From Amycolatopsis bullii (GTDB lineage: Bacteria > Actinomycetota > Actinomycetes > Mycobacteriales > Pseudonocardiaceae): a stretch of DNA of 64,000 bases. The stretch is from positions 248,001-312,000 of the forward strand of contig NZ_BNAW01000006.1 in the NCBI RefSeq assembly GCF_014654205.1. Reading direction: 5' to 3'. The translations under genes were made by a program, and so were the position numbers. Positions 8,475 to 17,110 of the stretch are shown here, piece by piece; the stretch's first letter is position 1, and each line of letters begins with the position of its first letter. The notes under the pieces were generated by a model. That model was not told where the DNA came from. It worked only from the letters and a program-made list of their open reading frames with translations, and searched no databases.

Positions 8475-10388
8475 ATGCCCGGCAAGACAGCTACCCCGGC
8501 GCCGACCACCGGCGCGGCCGCCGAGACGCGGTTCACCGAGCACACTCCGCAGGGTCGCCTGACGGCGCAGCGCGGGCTCTACGCCGGCCCGGCGCCGATC
8601 GTCAGCAAGGACCTCTACGCCGAGCTCGAGTGGGGCGCGGCCGTGCGGGAACGTGCGTCGATCACGCTCGACCCGGCCACCAAGGTGTCGGGCAACACCT
8701 ACTTCGGCCGGTTCCCGGCCAGCTACTGGCAGCGCTGGACGAACGTGTCCGAGGTCTCGGTCGAGGCCGTCGTCACCGGCACCGGCCTGCTGTCCATGGG
8801 CGCGTCCGACGTCGAAGGCGAGCCCCGCGTGGTCGCCGCCGAGCAGATCAAGGACGCCAAGCAGGCGAAGGTGTCGCTGACCGGCAAACTCGACAAGTTC
8901 TACGACGGTGGCGCGCTCTGGCTCGACCTCGAGACCGAGGGCGGCCAGACGCTGCGCGTCGAGCAGGTCCGCTGGACGGTCGAGGCCCCGGAGAAGATCC
9001 GCCCGACCGCGGTGACGATCTGCACGATGAACCGCGCCGACGACTGCCTGAAGAACCTGCAGGCCCTCGCCGCGGACGTCTCCTCGCTGGACACCCTGGA
9101 CGCGATCTACGTCGCCGACCAGGGCACCGATCTCGTCGAGTCGCGTGACGGCTTCGAGCAGGTCGCCAAGGACCTCGGCGACAAGCTGCACTACATCAAG
9201 CAGCCGAACCTCGGCGGCGCCGGCGGCTTCACCCGCGGCCTCTACGAGGTGGCCGGGCACACCGCCACCGAGCACGCGAACGTCCTGTTCATGGACGACG
9301 ACGTCCTGCTCGAGCCGGACCTGGTCATCCGGATGACGGCGTTCTCGAACCGCGCCGCCCACCCGATCATCGTCGGTGGCCAGATGCTCAACCTGTTCCA
9401 CCCGAACCAGCTGCACGTCGGCGCCGAGTACGCCCGCCTCAACACGCTGGAGCCCGGCCAGCCGGTCGAGCATTCGCTGACCACCGCCGACCTGCTCGGC
9501 GTGGACGAGGAAACGCTGAAGCCGAACCGCCAGGAACGCCGTCTCGACGCCGGCTACAACGGCTGGTGGTCGTGCCTGATCCCCTACGAGGTCGTCAAGG
9601 CCACCGGCTACCCGCTGCCGTTCTTCTTCCAGTGGGACGACGCGGAGTACTCCTACCGGGCCCGCGCGCACGGCTTCCCGACCGTCACCCTGCCGGGCGC
9701 GGGCGTGTGGCACGCGGACTTCCACATGAAGGACTGGGACGAGTGGCACCGGTACTTCAACCTGCGCAACTCCATCATCACCGCGGCCCTGCACTCGCCG
9801 TTCAACCTGAACCTGCTCTCGCGGGTGCTGATCGCGCAGCTGGTGCGCTACCTGCTCGGCATGCAGTACGGCCTGTCGGCCACCCTGATCAAGGCCGTCG
9901 AGGACTTCCTGAAGGGCCCGGAGATCCTGCGTGACGGCGGGGTCGAGGCGATGCAGGAGATCCGCCGGATCCGCGAGAACTACCCGGAGACCAAGCGCCA
10001 CAAGGCGATCGACGTCCCGGGCATCGCCTCCAGCGACATCGGCATCATCAACACCCCGCCGCGGCCCACCCTGCAGCGCGTCGTGCTGCTCCGGCGGGTC
10101 ATCGACCGGGTGCTCGGCCGCAGCAAGTTCGGGCTCGGCGCGGTGCCGATCGACGAGGCCAACTGGTGGCACATCGCGCAGTTCCAGACCGCGGTGGTGA
10201 CCGACGCGAGCCAGGAAGGCGTCCGCGTCCGGTCCTACGACCGGGTGAAGATGTTCGCGCTGGCCAAGCAGGGCGCGCGGGTCGTCCAGCGGCTGCGCAA
10301 GGAAGGCGCGGCGGTGCAGGAGCAGTACAAGCGGGCCATGCCCGAGCTCACCTCGCGCGAGAACTGGAAGCGCCTGTACAAGCTCTGA
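8475..10388 (+). CDS. glfT2: GlfT2, galactofuranosyltransferase 2 (processive UDP-Galf transferase)
   Basis: 637 residues, the same length as M. tuberculosis GlfT2. It elongates the galactan on decaprenyl-PP-GlcNAc-Rha-Galf2 with alternating beta-1,5 and beta-1,6 linkages in the cytoplasm. An N-terminal beta-barrel domain (about 20-170) precedes a GT-A domain. The metal-binding triad is DDD at 274-276 (FMDDDVLLEPD), the acceptor/base region is WDDAEY (387-392), and the conserved His follows in VWHADFHM. ATG 8475 follows GAGGAC in the end of gtrA. The C-terminal helical region (about 440-637) is typical. A hairpin at 10399-10433 ends the unit. Confidence 0.95.
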   Translation: MPGKTATPAPTTGAAAETRFTEHTPQGRLTAQRGLYAGPAPIVSKDLYAELEWGAAVRERASITLDPATKVSGNTYFGRFPASYWQRWTNVSEVSVEAVVTGTGLLSMGASDVEGEPRVVAAEQIKDAKQAKVSLTGKLDKFYDGGALWLDLETEGGQTLRVEQVRWTVEAPEKIRPTAVTICTMNRADDCLKNLQALAADVSSLDTLDAIYVADQGTDLVESRDGFEQVAKDLGDKLHYIKQPNLGGAGGFTRGLYEVAGHTATEHANVLFMDDDVLLEPDLVIRMTAFSNRAAHPIIVGGQMLNLFHPNQLHVGAEYARLNTLEPGQPVEHSLTTADLLGVDEETLKPNRQERRLDAGYNGWWSCLIPYEVVKATGYPLPFFFQWDDAEYSYRARAHGFPTVTLPGAGVWHADFHMKDWDEWHRYFNLRNSIITAALHSPFNLNLLSRVLIAQLVRYLLGMQYGLSATLIKAVEDFLKGPEILRDGGVEAMQEIRRIRENYPETKRHKAIDVPGIASSDIGIINTPPRPTLQRVVLLRRVIDRVLGRSKFGLGAVPIDEANWWHIAQFQTAVVTDASQEGVRVRSYDRVKMFALAKQGARVVQRLRKEGAAVQEQYKRAMPELTSRENWKRLYKL

Positions 10389-10398
10389 GGTTCGCCGC

Positions 10399-10433
10399 GA
10401 AGGCCGTCTCACGCTCGTCGTGAGGCGGCCTTC
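10399..10433. terminator. Hairpin terminator after glfT2
   Basis: GAAGGCCG-T-CTCACG pairs with CGTGAG-G-CGGCCTTC around a 5-nt loop. It serves glfT2 and probably the convergent small gene. Confidence 0.7.
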
Positions 10434-10439
10434 GCCGTC

Positions 10440-10685
10440 TCAGGCGTGGAGGCCGAAGACCTTGCTCTTGCGGGTGAGGTCGTCGATGTAGGCGGCGGCG
10501 ACGTGCGCGAAGTTCACCGCGACCACCGAGTCGTCCTTGGTCGTCACCGTTTCGACGGCGCCGGTCTTGACGAGCTGGGCGAGCTTGCCCGCCAGCTTCC
10601 CGGATTCTTCGGTGGTCAGCGCGAACAGCAGCGGTTCGCCGCCGGTGGCGAGGTGCAGGACGAGGGCGGGTTTCGGGTCAGCCAT
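10440..10685 (-). CDS. Small hypothetical protein
   Basis: 81 residues from ATG 10685 (MADPKPALVLHLATGG); a TTG at 10721 would add 12 residues. It appears to have two beta strands and two helices (FALTTEESGKLAGKLAQLVK; AHVAAAYIDDLTRKS) and no known motif. Codon use is normal, which supports a real gene. The palindrome CTTGCCGGGGCAAG lies just upstream (10709-10722). It sits between glfT2 and the type VII group, so context gives no function. Confidence 0.6.
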   Translation of the reverse strand: MADPKPALVLHLATGGEPLLFALTTEESGKLAGKLAQLVKTGAVETVTTKDDSVVAVNFAHVAAAYIDDLTRKSKVFGLHA

Positions 10686-10801
10686 GCGTCCATCGGACCA
10701 GCGGCGATCTTGCCGGGGCAAGTGGGTTCGCTGAGGGCGCAGCTGCGGGGTGGACTACCGTTTTGCGAAGGCCGGACTCATCCGCGGGGGGTTGGAAGCG
10801 A

Positions 10802-11566
10802 ATGCCGCACTCGTTCTCGCTGTCGCTGGCGGCGGTGGACATCCTGCTCGAACAGCTCGGGCTCGGGCGCGCGCCGACGCCGTTCGAGGTCCCGCACGTC
10901 GGCACGACCGTCGAACAGCGCGCGATGATCCGCGACGCCGTCATCCGCGACCTGACCGGCCGCGGGCTGTGGAGCCGCGGCCGCCTCGACCCGGACGCCG
11001 AGCTGGCACTGGCCACGTTCGTCCGCGGCAGCGTGACCATCAACGCGGCCGCTGAGCTGGGCGACCGCCACCTGTTCGCCCGCGTGGCCTCCGACGGGCA
11101 GTTCGCGGTGCTCGCCCGCCAGGAGGAGAACCTCATCGTCTTCGAGGAGGTCCGCCCGACCGGCATCGTGCCGGCGATCGTCGACCTGCTCCCGCTGACG
11201 CCGGCGGCGCCCGGCCAGTCGGTGACGATCTCGCGCCCGGCCCCGCAGCCCCGCCACCAGCGCCGCGACGAGGCGTACGACCCGTTCGCCGGTGTCACCG
11301 GCCCCCGCTCGCAAAGCGGCGGCGGTGGCCCGCAGCTCCGCATGATCGAGCGGGTCTTCCAGGAGCCGAAGAAGCGCGTCGGCCAGTTCACCGCCCAGAC
11401 CCGCGGGGGGTCGTTCCCCCCGCTGGCCTGGTTCGACACCCCGAACGGCCGCTGGCTGATGTCCTCACGGGCGGCCGCCGACGGTCAGCGCTGGATCACC
11501 TACGCCCCGGCCGACAACGCCCGCCTGGCGCAGCAGCTGTACGCCCAGCTCGAAGGCCAGTTCTGA
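10802..11566 (+). CDS. EspG-family type VII secretion chaperone
   Basis: 254 residues from ATG 10802. The protein shows the EspG pattern: N-terminal FSLSLAAVDILLEQLGLGRAPTPFEVPHVG, a central mixed sheet (LFARVASDGQFAVLARQEENLIVF) and the C-terminal GQFTAQTRGG plus RWLMSSRAAADGQRWITYAP region. EspG proteins bind the tips of PE-PPE-like heterodimers in the cytosol and keep them soluble for export through an ESX channel. The next genes encode a YxxxE helical protein and a WxG-containing substrate, which fits. No EccB/C/D/E or mycosin gene is in the window, so the channel must be elsewhere. Confidence 0.8.
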   Translation: MPHSFSLSLAAVDILLEQLGLGRAPTPFEVPHVGTTVEQRAMIRDAVIRDLTGRGLWSRGRLDPDAELALATFVRGSVTINAAAELGDRHLFARVASDGQFAVLARQEENLIVFEEVRPTGIVPAIVDLLPLTPAAPGQSVTISRPAPQPRHQRRDEAYDPFAGVTGPRSQSGGGGPQLRMIERVFQEPKKRVGQFTAQTRGGSFPPLAWFDTPNGRWLMSSRAAADGQRWITYAPADNARLAQQLYAQLEGQF

Positions 11567-11695
11567 CGTTGCGGAACCGCCCGCCCCGCAGCTGCGTCGA
11601 AGGTGAAGATCGGTGAACGGCCGTGGCGGAGGGTGCCCGGCTAGTAGACTTCCGGGTGCACACGCACGGGCGAAGCGATTCGGGGTGGAACAGCG

Positions 11696-12142
11696 ATGCT
11701 GATTGCCGACGGCGGGGGCGGAGGCTCGATCGCCGACATTGTCAACCCGTTGTCTTCGGGCGCCATGGGCGCCGCGGTGCGCGCGGTCACCGCGGAGACG
11801 CAGAAGCTGGTCGACGCGGCCAAAAGCGGTGGTTTCAAGATCACCCCGGAGGGCGTGAAGCCGCTCACGACGGCGCTCCTCGCCCTGGTCGACGACCTGG
11901 ACATGCTGAGCGACACGACGTACGTGCTCAACCAGGCACCGCAGCTCGGAAACCACCCGTACGGCCACACGATCGCGGCGCACGACCAGAAGGGCGCGGC
12001 GCAGGCCGAGGGGTCCGCGACCGTCGTGCTCGACCAGCTCAAGCAGGTGGCCCGGCAGGCCAACGAGGCGCTCGAGCGCGCCGCGGGTCTCTACAACGAA
12101 TCCGAGAACGCCGCTCTCGGCGGCTTGAAGCCCAAGTCCTAG
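11696..12142 (+). CDS. PE-like helical protein, probable type VII secretion substrate
   Basis: 148 residues. A Gly-rich N-terminus precedes long helices. Near the C-terminus is Y133-N-E-S-E137, matching the YxxxD/E export signal of type VII substrates. In mycobacteria a PE protein carrying this signal pairs with a PPE protein that carries WxG and is bound by EspG; the same three-part arrangement is present here. The start is supported by GGGGTGG about 7 nt upstream. A TAGACT hexamer at 11645-11650 may be its -10. Family membership is inferred from motif and context, not from recognised similarity. Confidence 0.65.
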   Translation: MLIADGGGGGSIADIVNPLSSGAMGAAVRAVTAETQKLVDAAKSGGFKITPEGVKPLTTALLALVDDLDMLSDTTYVLNQAPQLGNHPYGHTIAAHDQKGAAQAEGSATVVLDQLKQVARQANEALERAAGLYNESENAALGGLKPKS

Positions 12143-12145
12143 GGA

Positions 12146-12718
12146 ATGATGAAACTCCTCGTACGCGCCGTTCTGCCCGTCGCCGCGGGTGCCCTGCTGC
12201 TGGCCGGGTGCACGGACACCCGGACCGGGACGCCCTCAGCCGCCGGCTCGGCGACGTCCGCGCCATCCACCGGGGAGTCGAGTTCGGCGGATCCGGGCGG
12301 CGCGACGACGACGTCGCTGGAGCCCTGCACGCTGCTGACCGCCGCCGACGTGGCCGCTTACGGCACCTTCAAGGACGGCGAGGAGCAGAAGCTCGGTAGT
12401 GCCCGAGTTTGCCGATATCAGAAGCAGCGCACCGACGCGAGCGAGGAAGGCGGCATCATCGGCGTCGCCATCCGCGACGATGCCCCGCTTGCCTCGGTCA
12501 ACGACACCGGCGGCGGTATCAAGGACCTCGAAGTCAACGGCCGCAAGGCCAAACAGGCCTCGAGCCAGTCGCCGCTCGGGTGCACGGTCGCGCTCGGGGT
12601 CGGGGACAACGCGCGAGTGGACGTGAACGTGACCGCGGTCGACACCGTCGAGAAGGCTTGTCAGATGGCCAACGACGTGGCCACCAAGGCCGTCGAGCCC
12701 AAACTGCCCAAGGCGTGA
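12146..12718 (+). CDS. DUF3558 lipoprotein
   Basis: 190 residues. A lipobox (LLLAGC, C22) ends the signal peptide and a Ser/Thr/Gly linker follows. The DUF3558 core begins at PCTLLTAADVAAYG and contains conserved Cys residues (CRYQKQ, LGCTVAL, KACQMA). DUF3558 lipoproteins are common in Pseudonocardiaceae, often next to type VII genes; their function is not known to me. ATG 12146 and ATG 12149 are both possible: AGGGA at 12141-12145 directly abuts the first and leaves 3 nt to the second. It lies 3 nt after the PE-like gene, so it is in the same operon. Confidence 0.85.
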   Translation: MMKLLVRAVLPVAAGALLLAGCTDTRTGTPSAAGSATSAPSTGESSSADPGGATTTSLEPCTLLTAADVAAYGTFKDGEEQKLGSARVCRYQKQRTDASEEGGIIGVAIRDDAPLASVNDTGGGIKDLEVNGRKAKQASSQSPLGCTVALGVGDNARVDVNVTAVDTVEKACQMANDVATKAVEPKLPKA

Positions 12719-12729
12719 GGGGAGTTCAG

Positions 12730-14226
12730 ATGACCACGCGACAGAACCCGCCGCCGAAGACCGAGGACAAGTCGCCCCAGGAAGTGCAGAACATGGCGCC
12801 CGCCGAGCGGGACGCCTACCTGCAGAAGAAGGCCGAAGAGGGCGTCGACCCCGACAACTGGCTCTTCGGGTGGGTCCAGGACTTCATGGCGCGCGCCCAG
12901 GCCAAGAACCAGTCGCAGCAGATGGGCGACAAGAACGTCCGGGAAGCCACCACCGGCCGTGACGTCGAGTACGTCCAGGGGCTGCAGGCGCCGAACGCGG
13001 ACTACAAGGGCAGCGACCACGCCCAGCTGCAGGCGTTCCTCCAGAGCAACCTCAACGTCGACCAGGTGTCGGAGGTGTCGACCGCCTACCACCAGGTCCA
13101 CCAGGTCTTCGACAAGTTCGCGCAGTCGATGAACACCGCGGTCAACGCCTCCAAGGGCACTTGGGAAGGCAGCGCCGCCGAGAACGCGCAGCAGTACTTC
13201 ACCAGCCTCAGCAAGTGGTCCGACGCCAACTCGCAGAACGCCAAGCTGGCCTCGGAAACCATCTACGACCAGGGCCAGGCCGCCGCCACGGCGAAGAACG
13301 CCATGCCGGCGCCGATCCCGTTCAGCTGGAAGGACGAGTTCAAGGACTGGGCGACCTCGAACCCCTTCAGCCTGCCCGACAACGTCGACAAGTCGATCCA
13401 GAAGCAGAAGGACAGCCAGGCGGCGCACGACGAGGCCGCCAGCGTCATGGCGACGTACGACAAGAACCTCTACGAGGCCGCTTCCAAGCAGCCCGCGTTC
13501 GCGCCGCCCCCGAGCTTCAGCACCGGTGGGGGCGGCGATGACCCCACCGGGACCGGCGACAAGAACGGCATCAACAACCCGTCCAGCGTGAACATGCCGG
13601 GCTCCCACTCGGTGAACACGCCCGGCGGCACCGCCCAGGGGTTCGTGTCCGGCAACGTCCCGGGCGGCACCGGCGCGCCGGTGCCGCACATCTCCGGCCC
13701 CGGTTCGACCACCGGGTCGGGGTTCGTGCCCGCGGGCACCACCACGCCGTCCGGCTTCACGCCCAGCTCGGTCCCGGCGGCCTCGACACAGAACCCGAAC
13801 CAGCAGTTCGGCGGGATGCCGCCGATGAGCCCGATGCCGATGGGCGGCGGGATGAACTTCGGCGGCGACGAGGCCTACAACTCGAAGGTCGGCGGCGGTG
13901 GCGGTGGACGCGGTGGCGGCGGGTTCGGCCCCGGCGGCTCGGGTGCCGCCGGCAACGCGACGGGCGCGGGTGCCGCGTCGGGCGCCGCGCGGCCGGGCGG
14001 GATCGGTGCCGCGGAAGCGGCCGCGGGACGCGGGATGGGCGGTCTCGGCGCGGGTGGCGCCGGTCGCGGGGGCATGGGTCCCGGCGGCGGTGGCCTGGGC
14101 CGTGGCGCGAAGGGCGAAGGCGACGAAGACACCGAGCACTCGCGCCCGACGTACCTGGTCGAGGGTGACCCCGACGAGGTCTTCGGCACCGACATGCGCA
14201 CCGCCCCGCCGGTCATCGGCGAATAA
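12730..14226 (+). CDS. PPE/WXG-like type VII secretion substrate with Gly-rich tail
   Basis: 498 residues; ATG 12730 follows GGGGAG. The N-terminal 230 residues form long helices with a W145-E-G147 turn (GTWEGSAAENAQQYF), the WxG mark of the WXG100/PPE fold. Residues about 255-380 are Pro/Gly/Ser/Thr-rich, and about 390-475 are almost pure Gly/Ala/Arg. The last 25 residues (YLVEGDPDEVFGTDMRTAPPVIGE) are acidic and non-repetitive, as in many actinobacterial PPE-like proteins. It is probably exported as a complex with the PE-like protein under EspG guidance. A strong hairpin follows. The function outside the cell is unknown. Confidence 0.75.
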   Translation: MTTRQNPPPKTEDKSPQEVQNMAPAERDAYLQKKAEEGVDPDNWLFGWVQDFMARAQAKNQSQQMGDKNVREATTGRDVEYVQGLQAPNADYKGSDHAQLQAFLQSNLNVDQVSEVSTAYHQVHQVFDKFAQSMNTAVNASKGTWEGSAAENAQQYFTSLSKWSDANSQNAKLASETIYDQGQAAATAKNAMPAPIPFSWKDEFKDWATSNPFSLPDNVDKSIQKQKDSQAAHDEAASVMATYDKNLYEAASKQPAFAPPPSFSTGGGGDDPTGTGDKNGINNPSSVNMPGSHSVNTPGGTAQGFVSGNVPGGTGAPVPHISGPGSTTGSGFVPAGTTTPSGFTPSSVPAASTQNPNQQFGGMPPMSPMPMGGGMNFGGDEAYNSKVGGGGGGRGGGGFGPGGSGAAGNATGAGAASGAARPGGIGAAEAAAGRGMGGLGAGGAGRGGMGPGGGGLGRGAKGEGDEDTEHSRPTYLVEGDPDEVFGTDMRTAPPVIGE

Positions 14227-14237
14227 GTGTTCAGCAG

Positions 14238-14268
14238 AAAGGGCCCCCGCGGTGAGCGGGGGCCCTTT
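14238..14268. terminator. Strong bidirectional terminator
   Basis: AAAGGGCCCCCGC pairs perfectly with GCGGGGGCCCTTT around GGTGA. It stands between the convergent PPE-like gene and glfT1. Confidence 0.85.
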
Positions 14269-14277
14269 CCGTTGGAC

Positions 14278-15189
14278 TCAGTAGCGGTAGAACTTCTCGG
14301 CGCGGCCCTGCCGCACCAGCTTCAGCCACTGCAGGAACGCCTTCGGATCCCGCTTCACGCCCACGAAGTACAGTCCGAAGCGGACGATCTCCAGCGCGCC
14401 GATCTTCCGCATGCCCGGCTGCGACAGCAGGTAGCCGCGGTTGCGGTAGGTGTAGTAGCGCTTGACCTCGTTCTCCGGGTCCTGCGCGTGGAACTTGCCG
14501 CCCAGCATCGGCTTGAACTCGTCGGAGCCGTCCGGGTGCAGGTACTTCGTCTTCAGCGACGTGCCGAACGGCAGCCCCGAGCGGGCCAGCCGGCGGTGCA
14601 GCTCGACCTCGTCGCCGCGGAAGAACAGGCGCAGGTCCGGAACGCCGACGACGTCCAAGGTGGACGCGCGGAAGAGGGCACCGTTCATCAGGGACGCGAT
14701 GCCGGGCAGGAAGTCCGCGCCCAGCTCGGACTGTGACCGCTTCCAGGTCAGGCCGCGGCGCAGCGGGAACGCCAGCTTGTCCGGCGCGTCGATGTTCGAC
14801 ACCACCGGCGAAATCTCCGCCAGGCCCCGCTTTTCCGCTTCCTCGAGCAGGATGGCGAGCACGTTCTCGTCGGCCGGGCGCCCGTCGTCGTCGGCCAGCC
14901 AGATCCAGTCCGCGCCCAGCGACAGCGCGTGCAGCATGCCCAGCGCGAACCCGCCGGCGCCGCCGAGGTTCCGGTGCGACGGCAGGTACGTGTGCGGCAG
15001 CGGGTAGTTCTCGACGACTTCGCGCGCGGAGTCGTCCGGCCCGTTGTCGACGACCACCAGGTGGTCGACCGGGCGGGTCTGGGCCGCGATGACCTTCAGC
15101 GAGTCCGCGAGCAGCTCGCGCCGGTGCCGCGTGACGACCACGCCGACGACCGCGCCGTCGGGCAGCTGCCGGGTCTCGCTGGCCATCAT
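14278..15189 (-). CDS. glfT1: GlfT1, galactofuranosyltransferase 1 (starts the galactan)
   Basis: 303-residue GT2 enzyme. It adds the first two Galf residues to decaprenyl-PP-GlcNAc-Rha. The N-terminal fold is VVGVVVTRHRRELL. NLGGAGGFALGM binds the nucleotide, and the DxD-type motif is D100-D101-D102 (WLADDDGRP). FFRGDEVELHRRL follows. Length matches Rv3782 (304). The start overlaps the wzt stop by 4 nt (ATGA), and it is the last gene of the bpa-wzm-wzt-glfT1 strand. Confidence 0.93.
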   Translation of the reverse strand: MMASETRQLPDGAVVGVVVTRHRRELLADSLKVIAAQTRPVDHLVVVDNGPDDSAREVVENYPLPHTYLPSHRNLGGAGGFALGMLHALSLGADWIWLADDDGRPADENVLAILLEEAEKRGLAEISPVVSNIDAPDKLAFPLRRGLTWKRSQSELGADFLPGIASLMNGALFRASTLDVVGVPDLRLFFRGDEVELHRRLARSGLPFGTSLKTKYLHPDGSDEFKPMLGGKFHAQDPENEVKRYYTYRNRGYLLSQPGMRKIGALEIVRFGLYFVGVKRDPKAFLQWLKLVRQGRAEKFYRY

Positions 15190-16001
15190 TCCCCGCCGTT
15201 CGTCGTCGCCACCGGCTCGATGCCGAAGCGCTCCAAGGTTTCCTGGCTCATGTTTTCGAAGGGGTCACGGCCCTTGTACGACGTGAGGACGTCCCGCAGC
15301 GAACCCTGTTGCTTGAGGTGACCTTCGTCCATCCAGATGGCCGAATCGCACAGTTCGAACAGGAACTCGTCCGAGTGGCTGGCGAAGACCAGGATGCCGG
15401 AGCGCTTGACGAGGTCCTTGAGCCGGTCGCGCGCCTTGTTGAGGAACGCCGCGTCGACCGCGCCGATGCCCTCGTCGAGGATGAGGATCTCGGGGTCGAT
15501 CGAGGTCACGACACCCAGCGCCAGCCGCACGCGCATGCCCGTCGAGTACGTTCGCAGCGGCATCTGCAGGTAGTCGCCGAGCTCGGTGAACTCCGCGATG
15601 TCGTCGACCCGCTTCTCCATCTCCTTGGCGCTCATGCCGAGGAAGAGGCCGCGGATGATGATGTTCTCGACGCCCGAAATCTCCGGGTCCATGCCGATGC
15701 CGAGGTCGAACACCGGCGCGATCTTGCCGTGGATCCGCGCCGAGCCACGGGTCGGCTCGTAGATGCCGGCGAGCAGGCGCAGCAGCGTGGACTTGCCGGC
15801 GCCGTTGTGCCCGACCAGGCCGACGCGGTCGCCTTCGCGCAGGGTGAGCGTCACGTCGTGCAGGGCTTCGATGATCGGCACCTTGGTGTCGGTGCCGATC
15901 TTGCCGCCGACCTTGCCGAGGACCTTCTTCTTCATCGACCGCGTCTTCGCGTCGAAGATCGGGAAGTCGACGAACGCGTTGTGGACGTCAATGGAGACCA
16001 T
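15186..16001 (-). CDS. wzt: Wzt, ATPase of the galactan ABC exporter
   Basis: 271 residues. Walker A is GHNGAGKST (64-72), the signature is YSTGMRVRLAL (from 152, in place of LSGGQ as usual for Wzt/RfbE) and Walker B is ILILDE (172-177). The Q-loop region is FDLGIGMDPEISGVENI. The protein lacks the extra carbohydrate-binding domain of some O-antigen Wzt proteins, like Rv3781. With Wzm it exports lipid-linked galactan across the membrane. It starts 3 nt after the wzm stop and overlaps glfT1. Confidence 0.93.
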   Translation of the reverse strand: MVSIDVHNAFVDFPIFDAKTRSMKKKVLGKVGGKIGTDTKVPIIEALHDVTLTLREGDRVGLVGHNGAGKSTLLRLLAGIYEPTRGSARIHGKIAPVFDLGIGMDPEISGVENIIIRGLFLGMSAKEMEKRVDDIAEFTELGDYLQMPLRTYSTGMRVRLALGVVTSIDPEILILDEGIGAVDAAFLNKARDRLKDLVKRSGILVFASHSDEFLFELCDSAIWMDEGHLKQQGSLRDVLTSYKGRDPFENMSQETLERFGIEPVATTNGGE

Positions 16002-16004
16002 GTG

Positions 16005-16955
16005 TCACACCCAATAGGAGACGCGGGCACGGTAGTTGCGCATCGCGACCAGCGCGAGAGCCCAACCGACGACGGTGATGGAGCCGACCACGATCCAGTT
16101 GCCGACCGAGAACTCCTGCCCCAGCAGCGGCGCGCGGACCACCTGCATGAAGTGGTACAGCGGGTTGATCTTGACGATCGGCAGGATCCAGGAGGCGGCC
16201 TCGCGGGTGCCGCCGGTCATCAGCTGGTCGACCGGCCAGACGATCGGCGTGCCGTAGAACAGCAGCTGGATCAGCGAGTTGATGACCTGCGGGATGTCGC
16301 GGAAGCGGGTCGAGATGATGCCGAACAGCAGCGTCACCCAGCCGGCGTTCAGCGCCAGCAGCAGGAAGCCGGGGATGGCCAGCAGGATGTTCCAGCTGAG
16401 GCCCGGGTGGCAGATGTGGTTGGGGACACACATCCCGTCCCCCAGCAACGAGTACTTGTTGCTGAGCGCGCTGAAGAAGATCGCCAGCACGGCGACGTAG
16501 ACGATCATGTTGTGGGCGAGCATCAGGGTCTGCCGCCACACCGTGCGCAGCATGTACACGCTCAGCGGCGCCGGGAGCTGCTTGATCAGCCCCTCGTTCG
16601 CGATGAACGTCTCCATGCCCTCGGACAGGCAGCCGACGATGAAGCCCCAGATGATGAAGCCCGTGGAGATGTAGGGCAGGAACACCTCGACCGGCAGCTT
16701 GAACAGCTGGGAGTACAGCAGCCCGAGCCCGACGGCGAGGACGGCCTGCGTGATCGTGATCCAGAAGGGCCCGATCACCGACCTGCGGTACCGCTGCTTG
16801 ATGTCCTGCCAGCCCAGGTGACCCCAGAGCTCGCGGGCGTGGAATCCGGCCTTGATATCGGCGAAGGCACGCGAGAACGTCTTGCTGTCCGACGCCGGGG
16901 GAGCCGACGTCGCCACGGGTGAGTCTGCGGCCTGAACCGTGCTGGTGGCATGCAC
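16005..16955 (-). CDS. wzm: Wzm, permease of the galactan ABC exporter
   Basis: 316 residues from GTG 16955. Six transmembrane helices are visible (WITITQAVLAVGLGLLYSQLF; YISTGFIIWGFIVGCL; NMIVYVAVLAIFFSAL; ILLAIPGFLLLALNAGWV; LIQLLFYGTPIVWPVDQL; IVVGSITVVGWALALVAM). ABC-2 export permease features such as ELWGHLGWQDIKQRYRRSVIGPFW are present. The open frame runs on to 17066, but that region carries repeats and TACCCT ends 7 nt before GTG 16955, so the shorter leaderless start is preferred. It pairs with Wzt to translocate decaprenyl-linked galactan. Confidence 0.92.
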   Translation of the reverse strand: MHATSTVQAADSPVATSAPPASDSKTFSRAFADIKAGFHARELWGHLGWQDIKQRYRRSVIGPFWITITQAVLAVGLGLLYSQLFKLPVEVFLPYISTGFIIWGFIVGCLSEGMETFIANEGLIKQLPAPLSVYMLRTVWRQTLMLAHNMIVYVAVLAIFFSALSNKYSLLGDGMCVPNHICHPGLSWNILLAIPGFLLLALNAGWVTLLFGIISTRFRDIPQVINSLIQLLFYGTPIVWPVDQLMTGGTREAASWILPIVKINPLYHFMQVVRAPLLGQEFSVGNWIVVGSITVVGWALALVAMRNYRARVSYWV

Positions 16956-16962
16956 GTGGACG

Positions 16963-16968
16963 AGGGTA
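16963..16968 (-). promoter_or_regulatory. -10 hexamer TACCCT for wzm-wzt-glfT1
   Basis: Minus-strand TACCCT, 7 nt before GTG 16955; predicts a leaderless message separate from bpa. Confidence 0.5.
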
Positions 16969-17050
16969 CCGATGGGCCCGGCACCGGCCTGGCCACCCCG
17001 CCCGCAACCAGCGCCCGCGGTGGTGCTGGAGCTGCTGCGGGGCCGGTAAT

Positions 17051-17103
17051 GCCGTGAATGACTCATTCACCGCGTCGGATGTCAGGAATGAGTCATTCAC
17101 GGC
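17051..17103. repeat. Inverted pair of GTGAATGA-C-TCATTCAC palindromes
   Basis: The perfect 17-nt palindrome at 17054-17070 is followed by an imperfect inverted copy at 17084-17103. The two 20-nt arms match at 18 positions. Unlike the surroundings the arms are AT-rich. It looks like a dispersed palindromic element and sits upstream of the wzm promoter. Confidence 0.75.
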
Positions 17104-17110
17104 ACCCGAG

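Noticed and set aside
14278..14736. Plus-strand frames over glfT1 as extra genes
   Set aside because: They are antisense frames without motifs; glfT1 on the minus strand has the GT2 motifs and full length.
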